NCBI RefSeq assembly: GCF_001704415.2 | Contig: NC_030820.1 | Coordinates: 41,832,036 to 41,896,035 of the forward strand | Direction: 5' to 3' | Length of the DNA stretch: 64,000 nt | Origin: Capra hircus | Taxonomy: Eukaryota > Chordata > Mammalia > Artiodactyla > Bovidae | Shown: in pieces, positions 24,746 through 35,481 of the stretch | How the letters are laid out: each line of letters opens with the position of its first letter | Numbering within the stretch: position 1 is the stretch's first letter | Notes under the pieces: generated by a model | Told to the model about the DNA's origin: nothing | Database searches by the model: none | What the model saw: the letters and a program-made list of their open reading frames with translations, nothing else | Program-made: the position numbers and the translations under genes

Positions 24746-26218
24746 GGGCAGGGGTTGGGGGCTGGCGAGTCCTAGATCCCACCAGGGCAGGCAGACAGGC
24801 CAGCAGGGTCATCCACGGGCTTGTGGGAAATGAGTTCATTGTGATGTTCACCAACTTCCAACTGAAAGTTAGCATTTCTCCCCATTGTGAAAATGGCCCC
24901 TAGCCCCAGGGGAGCCAGAGGGATGGTCCTGGTGGAGCCCTGAAGGGGCTCCCAAAGGGGCCAGAAAGATGGTCCTGCAGCATGGCTGAGGGTCAGAACT
25001 GGGACGACAGTACCAAGGGCTCAGCCTCAATGTCCTTTTCTTGCCAGGGTCACTTTTGGTCCACATAGTATGCTCCTTCCAGCCTGTTATTCTGCCAGCC
25101 CACAAAGCCCTGAGGAGAGAAAGACATCATCCCATTATCTTCATATTTCGCTCTCATCTTTGAAGCTGGCGAAAGATGCTCTGTATGAAAATGTCCCTTC
25201 CCGCCGTGCGTAATGCTAATGTCTTCCACATAATAAAGCTAATGGAATATGTTACACGCTGGAAATAGCTGCAGTGACCTTTCTTCTTTGTGGAAGACGC
25301 TCTTACTTCTTTCCCTCTCGCTCCTTCCCCTCCTCGTTTGCTTCCACCCCGCACCACCCCCCTACCCTGCTTTTGCATGTCAGCTTTCAGGAGCATCTTC
25401 CAGAAACAGCAAAGAGAGTCATCAAATGGCAGGAGGGAAGCACTCCTTTCCTCCAGTTACGGCCTGTGCAAAGTCCCAGATTCTTCCAGGAGGAGGAGCA
25501 GACCTTGGGGGCTTAGTTGGAGGTGCAGGTCACACCTGAGCCCTGGGACCCCTGTTGGAAGCCCCTGTAACTTAGAACTGCCAGAGGGTCTAGAGGGAGG
25601 TGGTGGTCTTGGGTTTATCACTTTTTCCAGCTTTATTGAGCTATAACTGACAAATAAAAAAATTTAAGGTGTATAATATATCACTTACACTGCAAAAGTG
25701 GAAAAGTGTGTGTTTAGAGCAGACATCTGAATTGTTGGAACCTTTAGCTGAATGTGACCATTCCTGGTGGCTGGGAAGGACCTGGACTGGCCGGGCCTCT
25801 CTGAGCCAGCACCCCAGGCCCCCCAGGGTCCACGGTCCCTTGTCAGGGTTCAGGCTGTCCTCTCAGTGCAGCTGCCGTTAAGTGAACGGAAGGTGGCAGG
25901 TCCCTACATGCACGCCATTCATTGGTGTCCTTTCCTCCTCAGCTTCTAGGAGGTGATGAGAAAAGCAAGACAGAGGTCAGCCGGTTTGTACCTGACCCAA
26001 AGGTGGGACCCAGCAAAAGGAATTGTCTGGAAGGGGTGGGCAACAGGGAAGAGCGACATTCAGACTAGCCTGTTGTTTCCGATTCCCCAGCCAGAAAGGC
26101 GCTTTCCTCTGAAAGATTTTGCTTGTTTCTTACAATGGAGAGTGGAGAAGAGGGTGGCAAGACTATTGAAAAAGACTGCTTCCAAAAGGGGCAGACACAC
26201 CAATGAAAGGAGAAGCAG
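24746..26218. other. Single-copy intron sequence
   Basis: No gene is recognised. An AT-rich interval at 25140-25280 and a short L1 relic at 25618-25688 are the only distinguishable items. Confidence 0.4.
25618..25688 (+). mobile_element. Short L1M fragment
   Basis: CAGCTTTATTGAGCTATAAC followed by TGACAAATAAA and TTTAAGGTGTATAATATATCAC is a common motif of L1M 3' UTRs. Confidence 0.5.
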
Positions 26219-26428
26219 AGGGACTTCCCTGCTGGGACTTCCCCAGTCCAGTGGTCCAGACTCTGCCTTCCAATGAAGAGGGTGCAGGTCTGATCCCTGG
26301 TCAGGGAGCTAAGATCCTATATGCTTCGGGGCCAAAAAAAAACAAAACAAAAAACAGAAGCAATATGTAACAAATTCGATAAAGACTCAAAAAAAAATAA
26401 AGCGAAAATATATTTTTAGAAAAAAAAG
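26219..26428 (+). mobile_element. CHR-type SINE with partly doubled head and long A-rich tail
   Basis: GGGACTTCCCTGCTGGGACTTCCCC shows the head motif twice within 25 bases. GGTCTGATCCCTGGTCAGGG and A-rich tail sequence to 26428 follow. Confidence 0.82.
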
Positions 26429-26659
26429 GAGGAACAGAGAGAAAGTCTGTGGGCCCAAGACAGCTCTCCCCTCCTCCATCTGCCCTTCCTGTGCTCGTGT
26501 CCACTGACAGTCTCACAGGAACTGGCCTTTAAGTGGCAGAAACGAGGCCCTACATGTGCACACACACACATGCCGTTTAAGCACCTTACCCATATACTGT
26601 GCTTGCAAGGTTTGTAAAGTCAGAGAGAGATCATATTGTCACTGTGTAATAGCCTAGCC

Positions 26660-26764
26660 CTTGTTGTCTAGCCGTGTCCGACTCTTGTGCGGACCATGGA
26701 CTGTAACCCGTGTCTCCTGCATTGGCAGGAGGATTCTTTACCACTGACCCACCAGGGAAGCCCC
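26660..26764 (-). mobile_element. Internally deleted Bov-tA SINE
   Basis: GTTGTCTAGCCGTGTCCGACTC passes directly to CCCGTGTCTCCTGCATTGGC and then to the tRNA head complement CCACCAGGGAAGCCCC. The middle Bov-A portion is missing. Confidence 0.82.
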
Positions 26765-28137
26765 AGTCTAGCTCTGACTGGCTAACTTTTCTTATTTTCA
26801 TGAGATTATCTGACTATAAAGCCCCAGAGATAAAAGGACCATATCCCAGGCAGTGACCAGAACACGCCTGACGCCAAATCCCTGCAGGGTGACCCAGCCG
26901 CACTTTCTTGTCTAAACTCACAGAGGGTGGAGTTGCCAGCGCTGGGGCAGAGGAGACGTGACCCTGAGCCTTCTGCAGGGCTTCAGACCTTGCAGGAACC
27001 ACCAGCAGAACGCTGGCAGGTTGAGCCCCCCATGTCTAAGAGGACTCATTAACGTGCACCAACCCCGGCCTCCCCAGAGAAATGCCCCAAGACTTCTACA
27101 GAAGGGACGACTCCTGCTGCCTCAGGGAAGCTGGTGTGGTTTCCTCAAATCCTTGCAGTCTCCATGCCTCCTGCCTGGTTCTGCAGTGAAAGTGTTTGAC
27201 TCACCACACCTGCCCCTGGTTTTCTGAGAAGCCTCTGCCTTTTATTTTGGGTGCCGATCCAGTCATTTCTGCAAAGCCAACCACCCTGCGCCTCATGGCA
27301 TAAAACAACCTTTATACCGTGCTCATGGTTGGGATCCAGGACACACTGTGGGAAGGCCTGTCTCTGCTCACTGTGTCTGGGGTCTCTCAAGGCCGGGACA
27401 TCTGTGGCTTCGTCACGCCCACATCTGGGCACTGATGCTAGCTGTTGGCTGGGACTTCACATCTGTCCACAGGAGCACCCAGGACACGGCCTTTCCATGT
27501 GTCCTGCCATGTGGGCTGATTTGACCTTCCTCACGGCGTGGCAGCTGGACTCCCAAAGCGAGTGTCCCACAATACCAGGACAGAGCACACCTTGGTAAGA
27601 CCCAGCCTCCGAAGCCATGCCACATCGCCGCCACCAGACGCTGCTGGCCGAGGCCTTGGTCATGGTCCACCCAGACTTGTGGGAGGGAGCGTGAGTCAAA
27701 CTCCAGAAGACTGTGAGGAATGGAAAACATCGCAGCTACCACCCTGGGGAAAATAGTCTGTCATAGCTGCACTGACAGGGATGGAAGAAAATTAGATATA
27801 TAACACTGTGATACTCTTAGGTTCATAGGAAAATGAAAAAGGACAGAACAGCTTTCTTTCCTAAATACTATATTCAGAAAGAATACATTAAATTAGCAAG
27901 CCCTCTGAAACCTAAAATGCCTTCTAGTTTATGAGGTCGCGGCATTATTACAGTAAAAAGTAAAGGGTATTTTTACTCCAGCACAATTATACTTATCAAA
28001 TGCAAGTGGGCACGCGTGACACTGATGATAAACACATTGCCTTGTGAAGACAGAAGGGCTGAGAATCTTGTGAATTTTCAATTAGCAAACAGCACTATGG
28101 TGGTAAGGCTGAATGACAGTATTAACTATGCTAAGTG
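26765..28137. other. Single-copy intron sequence, AT-rich from 27760
   Basis: No gene or repeat is recognised. The part at 27770-28135 is an AT-rich, non-repetitive block that includes TTTTCAATTAGCAAACAGC and TGAATGACAGTATTAAC. Confidence 0.35.
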
Positions 28138-28394
28138 ATTTCTTCTGGCTGTGCTGGGTCTTCACCGCTGCCCGCAGCGAGCAGGGGCTGCTGTCGAGTT
28201 GTGGGGCAGGGGCTTCTCGGGCTGGTGGCTTCTCTTGTGTGAAGCACGGGCTCTAGAAGGCAGGCTCAGCAGTTGTGATACAGGGGCTTAATTGCTCCGT
28301 GGCACGTGAAATCTTCCCAGACCAGGAGTTGAACTCACATCCCCTGCATTGCCAGGTGGATTTTTAACTACTGGACCACCAGGGAAGTCCCTAC
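28138..28394 (-). mobile_element. Near full-length CHR-2-type SINE
   Basis: On the minus strand it starts at GGGACTTCCCTGGTGGTCC. It includes the promoter region (ATGTGAGTTCAACTCCTGG), the GCCACGGAGCAATTAAGCC segment and the region around GAGCCCGTGCTTCAC, and ends in ACCCAGCACAGCC. Confidence 0.88.
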
Positions 28395-28507
28395 ATGATT
28401 TTTAAAATAAGTTAACCTATTTCTTCAGATATCTCCAGCCTTCCAGGATGTGTGTGTAGGGAAAGAAATAGAAACTGTCTTAACAAAAGACACTCATCTT
28501 AAAGCAT

Positions 28508-28762
28508 TTATTTATCTTCAGCATGCATCTCATTTGTGATTCTAAAAGCAGAGTACTGGGAAAGCTTGTCATATTTACTTTTGCACTTGAGTAAAGAATT
28601 TATTGCATCATGAGTGCCTTCTGCTTCAAAGGTTTGAGCTTGGCTGAGCACACCAGTAACACCGAGTTGGTTCCCTTGTGCTGTTAAGTGGCCGTTTACA
28701 AGATGTATCCTCTCAGATTTACTCAAATACTGCATTTCTAAGTCAGCACCCTGCTTATTCAT
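28508..28762 (-). pseudogene. Coding-like fragment, possible processed pseudogene of unknown origin
   Basis: An 84-codon frame reads MNKQGADLEMQYLSKSERIH at its start and NEMHAEDK before a stop. It is charged and rich in polar helix-forming residues, unlike the proline/arginine-rich chance frames elsewhere. Just upstream on the same strand (28829-28900) another frame gives LQETTQHQLRLQRK, broken by stops and frame changes. Together they resemble a decayed coiled-coil coding sequence. I do not recognise a parent gene. It could be chance or an unrecognised LINE frame. Confidence 0.25.
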
Positions 28763-29154
28763 ATTTTGAAATAACTCTTTTGTGATTTGGCTTCATTTCC
28801 CTTTGTCGGTGGGTCTGCTGGGATCTCGTTACTTCCTTTGTAGTCGTAGCTGATGCTGGGTGGTCTCCTGCAGGCTTTTGATGTGGGGAGCGATCTTACT
28901 CTGGAGGGGGGACAGAAAGATCATGGAATTCATTCCTCTTTGTGGCGTACCCCCTGACCAACGGCGTGCTCCAGTTACAAGACTTAGTGGATCAGAGAGC
29001 TTTCCCTCCCCTACACCTTTGCATCTTGTGGATTTAAGCTTCCAGTATGATAACCATGGATGTGAGTGGGGGACATGAGACATGTACTCTGTTTAAGGAG
29101 CAGGACACAGGGAAGTCCCAAAGCCAAGAGGAAAGACAAAAATAAGGACATTAG

Positions 29155-29302
29155 GGTTTCCCTGGTCGTCCAGTAGCTAAGACACTGAGCTGCCAGCGCA
29201 GGGGCCTGGGTTTCATGCCTGTTTGGGGAACTAGATCCCACATGCCACAGCTAAGACTTGATACAGTCCAACAGGTTAATCAAAAAATAAATAAAAAATT
29301 TT
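29155..29302 (+). mobile_element. CHR-type SINE with 14 bp target-site duplication
   Basis: The head GGTTTCCCTGGTCGTCCAG, the TGGGTTTCATGCCTGTTTGG box and an A/T-rich tail are present. It is flanked by perfect AATAAGGACATTAG copies at 29141-29154 and 29303-29316. Confidence 0.92.
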
Positions 29303-30121
29303 AATAAGGACATTAGAAGACTGTGAAGTTTTTGGTACAAAATTTTGAGCTATGACAAACATCAAACACTCTCCACATCTGACCAGATTAACATAAACAC
29401 TCACTCGAAAGGCCTGTTTGCTTTAATATCTACTTCCCTATAAAGATGTCTATCGACAAAATATCACAAGGCATACTGGGTGTCCAGATAAGTCTGAAGA
29501 GACAAAGCAATCACTAGAACCAAACTTGATTATGGCTCAGATGTTAAAATGATCAAGCAGAGGATGTGAAATAACTGTGTCCAACATGTTAAAGGGCCTA
29601 AAAGAAAAGGTGGACGGTGCATGAAGATCTGGGTGATGTCAGCAGAGAGATACAAGCTAAAAGAAATGCTAGGAGGAAATGCCAGTAACAGAAAGGAAAA
29701 TGTTTTGTTGGTAGACTTGATGCAGTTGAGAAAAGAATCAGTGAGTTTGAAGATGGGCCAAAAGAAACTACCCAAACTGGAACATATAGTGAAAAAAGAA
29801 CACAGCATCCAAGAGCTGTGGGCTGTGAGACCACAGGAAATGGTGTAACATGTGTAACTGGAACACCAAAAGAAGAAATAGTTGAAGAAATAATACCAAG
29901 AGTTTTCCAATGTTAGTGACAGATACCAAATCACTGTTCCAAGAGGCAGAGAGAGAGCATCAAGCAGAATTAAACAAACAAGCAAAAATCAACAACAACA
30001 AAACCTACATGTATTATATTTAAAGAGCAAGAAATTGAAAATAAAGGGAAATTTTTGAAGATTCCCAAAAAGGAAAATAAAACACCTTACCTACCAAGAA
30101 ACAAGGATTAAAAATTGTGGC

Positions 30122-30368
30122 CAAAGGACTTCCCTAGTGATCTAGTGGTTAAGACTCTGCAGTCTCAGTACAGGGGGCCCATGTTCAATCTTTGCTCAGG
30201 GAACTAGATCTCATAGCCCTCAGCTAAGAGTTCTCATACTGTAACTAAAAGTCCTACATGCTGCAATGAAAATTGAAGTTCCTGCCTACCACAACTAAGA
30301 CCTGCACAGCCATATAAATAAATAAGTATAAATTGAAAAAATAAAATCCCTCCTTTAGAAAAAAAAAC
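30122..30368 (+). mobile_element. CHR-type SINE nested in old L1
   Basis: It has the head GGACTTCCCTAGTGATCTAG, GTTAAGACTCTGCAG and an A-rich tail at 30310-30368. Perfect 9 bp duplications AATTGTGGC (30113-30121 and 30369-30377) bracket it. Confidence 0.9.
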
Positions 30369-31078
30369 AATTGTGGCTGACTTTTCTTCAGAATCCACAT
30401 AACTAGGAATATGAACTCAATCTTGAAAGTGTTGAGAGAATAAAACAAATAAACAAAAACCTGCCAACCTGGGCATATATCCAGGGAGAATATCCTTCAA
30501 AAGTAAAGGATAAATAGAAATGATTTCAAATAAGCAACTGGGGGAATTCACTGCCAGCAGACCTGAGGTCTAGAAAAATATTCAAGTTCTTCAGAGATCA
30601 GGAAAACAATATGGGTCAAAAACCAGATCTACATTTATTTAAGAAAGAACAGCAGAAAGTGAATAAATAAAAGCGAGATATAATTTTTATTTTTATTTTT
30701 CTTAATTTATCTAAAAGACTGCTACCTGTTTAAAGCAAGAATAGGAAAAAACGCAGTAATAGTAACCATGCTCCAACAATCAGGGAACATGTAAAAGCTG
30801 AAAAGTTCAATGGTTTTGAGAGCGTGAGAGGAATGATTTGGGGAATATTCCATCATAAGTTACCAGCACTATACTTGAGACAACATGGTGCTGTGTTTCA
30901 AATAGTAGGCTTAGCAGCTGAGATAGAAATTTTAAAAGGAAGTATAAATGATAAGGCAATAGAGGAGGCAAAATGGAATCACAAAATGCTCAATAAAACC
31001 AGACAGGACTGAAAAGAATTTTTAAAAAAAATATAGCAATGCAAGAATATACAAAGATGATAAATATTAATTCAATTA

Positions 31079-31080
<2 letters not shown>

Positions 31081-31123
<43 letters not shown>

Positions 31124-31130
31124 CGCGTGC
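31081..31130 (+). repeat. (GT)20 microsatellite with CG-rich end
   Basis: Forty bases of perfect (GT)20 are followed by ACGCGCGTGC. The full 50 bases alternate purine and pyrimidine without a break. The tract lies inside the target-site duplications of the adjacent SINE, so it belongs to that insertion's 3' tail. Confidence 0.97.
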
Positions 31131-31339
31131 TAAGTCACTTCAGTCATGTCCAGCTCTTTGCAACCCTATGGATCGTAGCCCACCAGACTCTTCTGTCCAT
31201 GGGATTCTCCAGGCAAGAATAGTGGAGTGGCGACCACGCCCTCCTCCAGGGGATCTTCCCCACCCAGGGACCGAACCTGTGTCACCTGTGGCTTTTGCAC
31301 TGAGGCAGATTCTTTACCACTGAGCCACTGGGGAAGTCC
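31131..31339 (-). mobile_element. Bov-tA SINE nested in old L1
   Basis: The reverse copy has AAGTCACTTCAGTCATGTCC, the CCAGGCAAGAATAGTGGAGTGG box and ends in the tRNA head complement TGAGCCACTGGGGAAGTCC. A 9 bp duplication TCAATTATA occurs at 31072-31080 and 31340-31348, enclosing the (GT)20 tract too. Confidence 0.93.
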
Positions 31340-31599
31340 TCAATTATATTAATAATCATTTAAATGTTAAATGACTTGTCTAGTCTAAACACACCAGTTA
31401 AAACACAGAGATTATCAGACTGGTTTTTAAAAAATGAGATCCAACTATATGCTGTCTACTTGTAAACTATATGCAGCCTACATTTAAAGAAACTTGTATA
31501 TATTGCCTAGACAGATTGAAAGTAAATACTAAAAGCAACGATACGGGAAAAGGTATATACTATAACACAAATCAAGATAAATCTGGAGTATCTTATGTT

Positions 31600-32442
31600 C
31601 AGTTCAGTTCAGTTCAGTTCAATTCAGTCACTCAGTCATGTCCGACTCTTTGTGACCCCATGAATCGCAGCACACCAGGCCTCCCTGTCCATCACCAACT
31701 CCTAGAGTTCACTCAGACTCACGTCCATGGAGTCAGTGATGCCATCCAGCCATCTCATCCTCTGTCATCCCCTTCTCCTCCTGCCCCCAATCCCTCCCAG
31801 CATCAGAGTCTTTTCCAATGAGTCAACTCTTCACATGAGGTGGCCAAAGTACTGGAGTTTCAGCTTCAGCAACATTCCTTCCAAAGAACACCCAGGACTG
31901 ATCTCCTTCAGAATGGACTGATTGGATCTCCTTGCAGTCCAAGGGACTGTCAAGAGTCTTCTCCAACACCACAGTTCAAAAGCATCAATTCTTTGGCACT
32001 CAGCTTTCTTCACAGTCCAACTCTCACATCCATACATGACCACTGGAAAAACCATAGCCTTGACTAGACGGACCTTTGTTGGCAAAGTAATGTCTCTACT
32101 TTTCAATATGCTATCTAGGTTTGGCCTTGGAATATGGAATGAAGCAGGACAAAGACTAATAGAGTTTTGCCAAAAAAAAATGCACTGGTCATAGCAAACA
32201 CCCTCTTCTAACAACACAAGAGAAGACTCTACACATGGACATCACCAGATGGTCAATACCAAAATCAGATTGATTATATTCTTTGCAGCCAAAAATGGAG
32301 AAGCTCTATACAGTCAACGAAAACAAGACTGGGAGCTGACTGTGGCTCAGATCATGAACTCCTTGTTGCCAAATTCAGACTCAAATTAAAGAAAGTAGGG
32401 AAAACCACTAGACCATTCAGATCTGACCTAAATCAAATCCCT
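31600..32442 (-). mobile_element. BovB LINE with 5' inversion (twin-primed) in old L1
   Basis: Bases 31600-32121 are the BovB 3' end in reverse. They start with its CAGTTCAGTT-type tail and encode the RT C-terminal segment on the minus strand (VVMYGCESWTVKKAE, KLQYFGHLM). At about 32122 the text switches to an upstream BovB region in + orientation (the CAACACAAGAGAAGACTCTAC box, ACCAGATGGTCAATACC, CTGTGGCTCAGATCATGAAC), near the endonuclease end of the ORF. Perfect 11 bp duplications TATCTTATGTT (31589-31599 and 32443-32453) flank the whole. That is the mark of one insertion with a 5' inversion. Confidence 0.93.
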
Positions 32443-32829
32443 TATCTTATGTTAATGTCATACAAAGTTGACCTTAGAACAAGGCAGATTACTGAGATAA
32501 ACAGGTTATGTTGCATAATGATGCAGGGTTGATTCTCCAAGAAATAACAATTGTAAACTAAGGGGAATGCACTAACCACAGAATTGAGATATGAGGCAAA
32601 ACTACAGAACTGAGAGAAGAAACAGATACAAGTATAGTCGGAGACTTCAGTCCCCTCTATCAGTACTTGATAGATCAAGTAGACAGAAAATCAGCAAAGA
32701 TATAGACAACCTGAACAGTTTTGTCAGTCAGCCAACACCACCAAACCCATATGCTTCTGAAGCGCATATGGGGCATTCACCAGGATAAGCTGTATCCTGG
32801 ACCAAAAAACAATCCATAAACATTGTTAA

Positions 32830-33190
32830 ATATATATTAACACATACATATGGAGTCTAGAAAAATAATATAGATGATCTTATTTGCAAAGCAGAAGTAG
32901 AGACGCAGATGTAGAGAACAAATGTATGGATTCCAAGGGGGAAAGGAGGGGAGGAGTGGGAGGAATTGGGAGACTGGAATGGACACATTTGCATTGCTAT
33001 GCATAAAACAGAAGACTAATGAGAACAGCACAAGGGGCGCTACTCAGTGCTCTGTGGTGACCTAAATGGGAAGGAAATCCAGAAAAGAGAGGTTATATGC
33101 AAACATATAGCTGATTCACTTTTCCATACAGTAGAAACTAACGTAAAATTGTAAAGCAACTATTCTCTGATTAAAATTGATTTTTAAAAA
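32830..33190 (+). mobile_element. L1_BT-type 3' UTR nested in old L1
   Basis: The text TATGGAGTCTAGAAAAATAA, the AAGGAGGGGAGGAGTGGGAGG box, GCTGATTCACTTTTCCATACAG and GTAAAGCAACTATTCTCTG, then an A-rich tail, matches ruminant L1 tails. Old L1 ORF2 text stands on either side. Confidence 0.82.
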
Positions 33191-33887
33191 ACTTTAAAGA
33201 AAAAAATTTAAAGTTCATTCTAGAACACACAGGAATTAAAATAGAAGTCAATAATAGAAAGGCACCTGGGATTTCCTGAATACTTGGCACTTTAAAACTA
33301 TGCTTCTCAATAACCCATGGGTCAAAGATATCTCATGGGAAATTTAAAGATATTCTGAACTAAATGAAAATAAAACATTAAAATTTGTGGGATGTAGTTA
33401 AAACAGTACGTAGAGGGAAATTTGTAGCATTAAATGCATATATTAGAAAAAGAGAAAGATCTAAAATCTATAACCTAAGGGGCCACCTTAAGAATTTACA
33501 GAAACAAGAGTAAATTAAAGCAAATAGAATGAAGGAAATAGCTACCATTAGAGGAGAAATCAATTAACAGTGAAAATGGGAAAACAGAAAATCAACAAAA
33601 TCAAAACCCAGCTCTTTGAAAGAAATCAAAAAGGAAAAAAATCAATGCAATTTGAAAAGGTCAACAAAATTCATAAACTGTTAGCCAGGCTAGCCAATAG
33701 AGAAAGAACGAAATTACCAGGAAAGAAAGAGTTGTCACTACTGATGCCCTGGACTTTAAGAGAAGAATATGAGATTTCAACAGATTAAAGAGTTCTGTGC
33801 CCATAAATTGAGTAACCCAGATGAAATGGACCAGTTCCTTGAAAGCAAGGAGACTTGACTCCCCTTGAATTGCCATCTCTCTGTGCA

Positions 33888-34022
33888 AACAATGGTTCCC
33901 TCCTCGGCTGTATATTGGAATCACCTGGAAACCTTGACTAGCTCTCAGCATCTGGGCCCATCTTAGGCATTTTTATGTAATTGGGATGGGGTCTACATGC
34001 GGCCAGGACACTCAGGCATCTC
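33888..34022 (+). mobile_element. MER5A-type hAT MITE remnant
   Basis: TTGGAATCACCTGGAAACC, ATCTGGGCCCATCTTAGG, TGTAATTGGGATGGGG and CAGGACACTCAGGCATC follow the MER5A order. Confidence 0.65.
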
Positions 34023-35281
34023 CATATCCTGAAGTCCTTTGAGCAAGATGGCGTTTCCCTGCTCTTACAAAGTCTTTCTCTTGGTCCGTCTTCCAACAGC
34101 TAAAAAGTGTGACGTCTCCCTGGTCCCAGTGCCTAGAGCTGACGATGGTTTTCATCTTCATCCTTAGACATGGGAAAACTTTCAATTCTCAACGGCAAGA
34201 CACTTTACTCCCAAAGTGGAAGGGACCTTTGTGAGCTTGTATTTGATGTCCAGGTGAAGGAATCTTAAGGAGGGAGCCTCTCAGGACTCCAGATCTTCCC
34301 CAGGAGCGGGACCCCTAGTCGATGGTGTACATGCTCACAGAGGATAAAATGCTCATATCACTGGGCACGGAGATACTCCAGGCTCAGAGCAGAGGTGGAG
34401 AGAAAAAAAATTGAAGAATAGCGCTCTCCGCTGTGGTGTATCTTTAGATCTTTTATTCATGTCCTGGGCATACAATGTGGATATTAAACCATTTTCGATC
34501 ATTTGTGCTTAACTCGCTCTGGTGAGAGGGGAGAGGTCTCCACTGGGAACCAGGGAACTGAGTGAGGCGGTGGGTGTGGGTGAATCGTAGACACAGCTTC
34601 CCAGTTCCAGCTCCCAAGCCACCCTTAGCTGCTCAGCCCCCTTCCGACGGAAAAATCCCTTGTACGGGATAAGGAGAGGAATTCGCCCCAGCCGCCAGGG
34701 CTTGTGGGAAGTTTTGGGGGGTGGCCAGGGCTCTTCTGAAGCAAATGCCAGCTGTGAACCTAGAGTCTGGGTGGGTTGGAGCATCTTTCTTGTGGAGCCC
34801 CACATGGCCCCTCTTCCCAGCCTCTGTGTTGATGGGAGCCATGAATGGGGATCATCCCCCTTGTTCTGAGCCTTCAGGACCAGTCTTGAGTACCACCTAC
34901 TCCTAGAACCACTCCTACCCCCACTTGCTTCTAGAACCCCCAAGCTGTGGAATCTCCTGACCAGGAGGTAGGTGGTTCCGAAGCAATTAGCTGCAGTGAT
35001 TTCACCACTACACATACCGAATTGAAGGGAAAAGCCATAAAGAGCAGCAAAGAATAAGACTCCACAGAGATGGAGGACAGCAAGATGGAGCAGTGAGCGA
35101 GATCTGGAAGGGCAATGGCTGAGGCTGCTGATGAGTGGGGAGAAGGCTTACTGGGGAATGTCACAGTCACCCCCGTGTCATCCACGGGGGTGAGGCTGAG
35201 AATTAAAGGCCAGCCTGGGGTCCTGTGTATGTGAAGTCAAGGAAGGCTGGAAACCCAGGAAGAGATGTAGTGTGCAATGGA
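34023..35281. other. Single-copy intron sequence
   Basis: No gene or repeat is recognised. Moderately long opposing frames at 34509-35015 carry no identifiable domain. Confidence 0.4.
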
Positions 35282-35481
35282 CTCAGCCTCTCTGTCACGT
35301 CCAACTCTGCAACCCCTTGGACTGTAGCCTTCCAGGCTCCTCTGTCCATGGATTATCCAGGCAAGAATACTGGAGTGGGTTGCCATTTCCTCCTCCAGGG
35401 GATCTTCCCAACCCAGGGATCGAACTCAAGTCTCCTGCTTTGGCAGGCAGATTCCTTACCACTAAGCCACCTGGGAAGCTC
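35282..35481 (-). mobile_element. Bov-tA SINE
   Basis: CTCTGTCACGTCCAACTCTGC, then CCAGGCAAGAATACTGGAGTGG, CTTCCCAACCCAGGGATCG and CTAAGCCACCTGGGAAGCTC give a full reverse copy. Confidence 0.93.

Larger units (their letters stand above)
29330..33850 (+). mobile_element. Old L1 LINE, ORF1 to early ORF2, broken by four younger insertions
   Basis: Removing the inserts gives a continuous L1M-like element in sense orientation. ORF1-like text spans about 29560-30050. The inter-ORF region and start of ORF2 lie at 30370-31080 and 31349-31588. Endonuclease-domain text lies at 32454-32829, including GGAGACTTCAGTCCCCTC and CATATGGGGCATTCACCAGG. Text leading toward the reverse transcriptase spans 33191-33850, with AATAACCCATGGGTCAAAGA, AATTTGTGGGATGTAG and GATGAAATGGACCAGTTCC. 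It carries many stops and frameshifts and is inactive. The 3' half is absent. Confidence 0.85.

Noticed and set aside
31831..32217. A 128-codon reverse-transcriptase-like frame
   Set aside because: It is the C-terminal end of BovB RT plus adjoining inverted sequence, truncated and inactive. It belongs to the mobile element.
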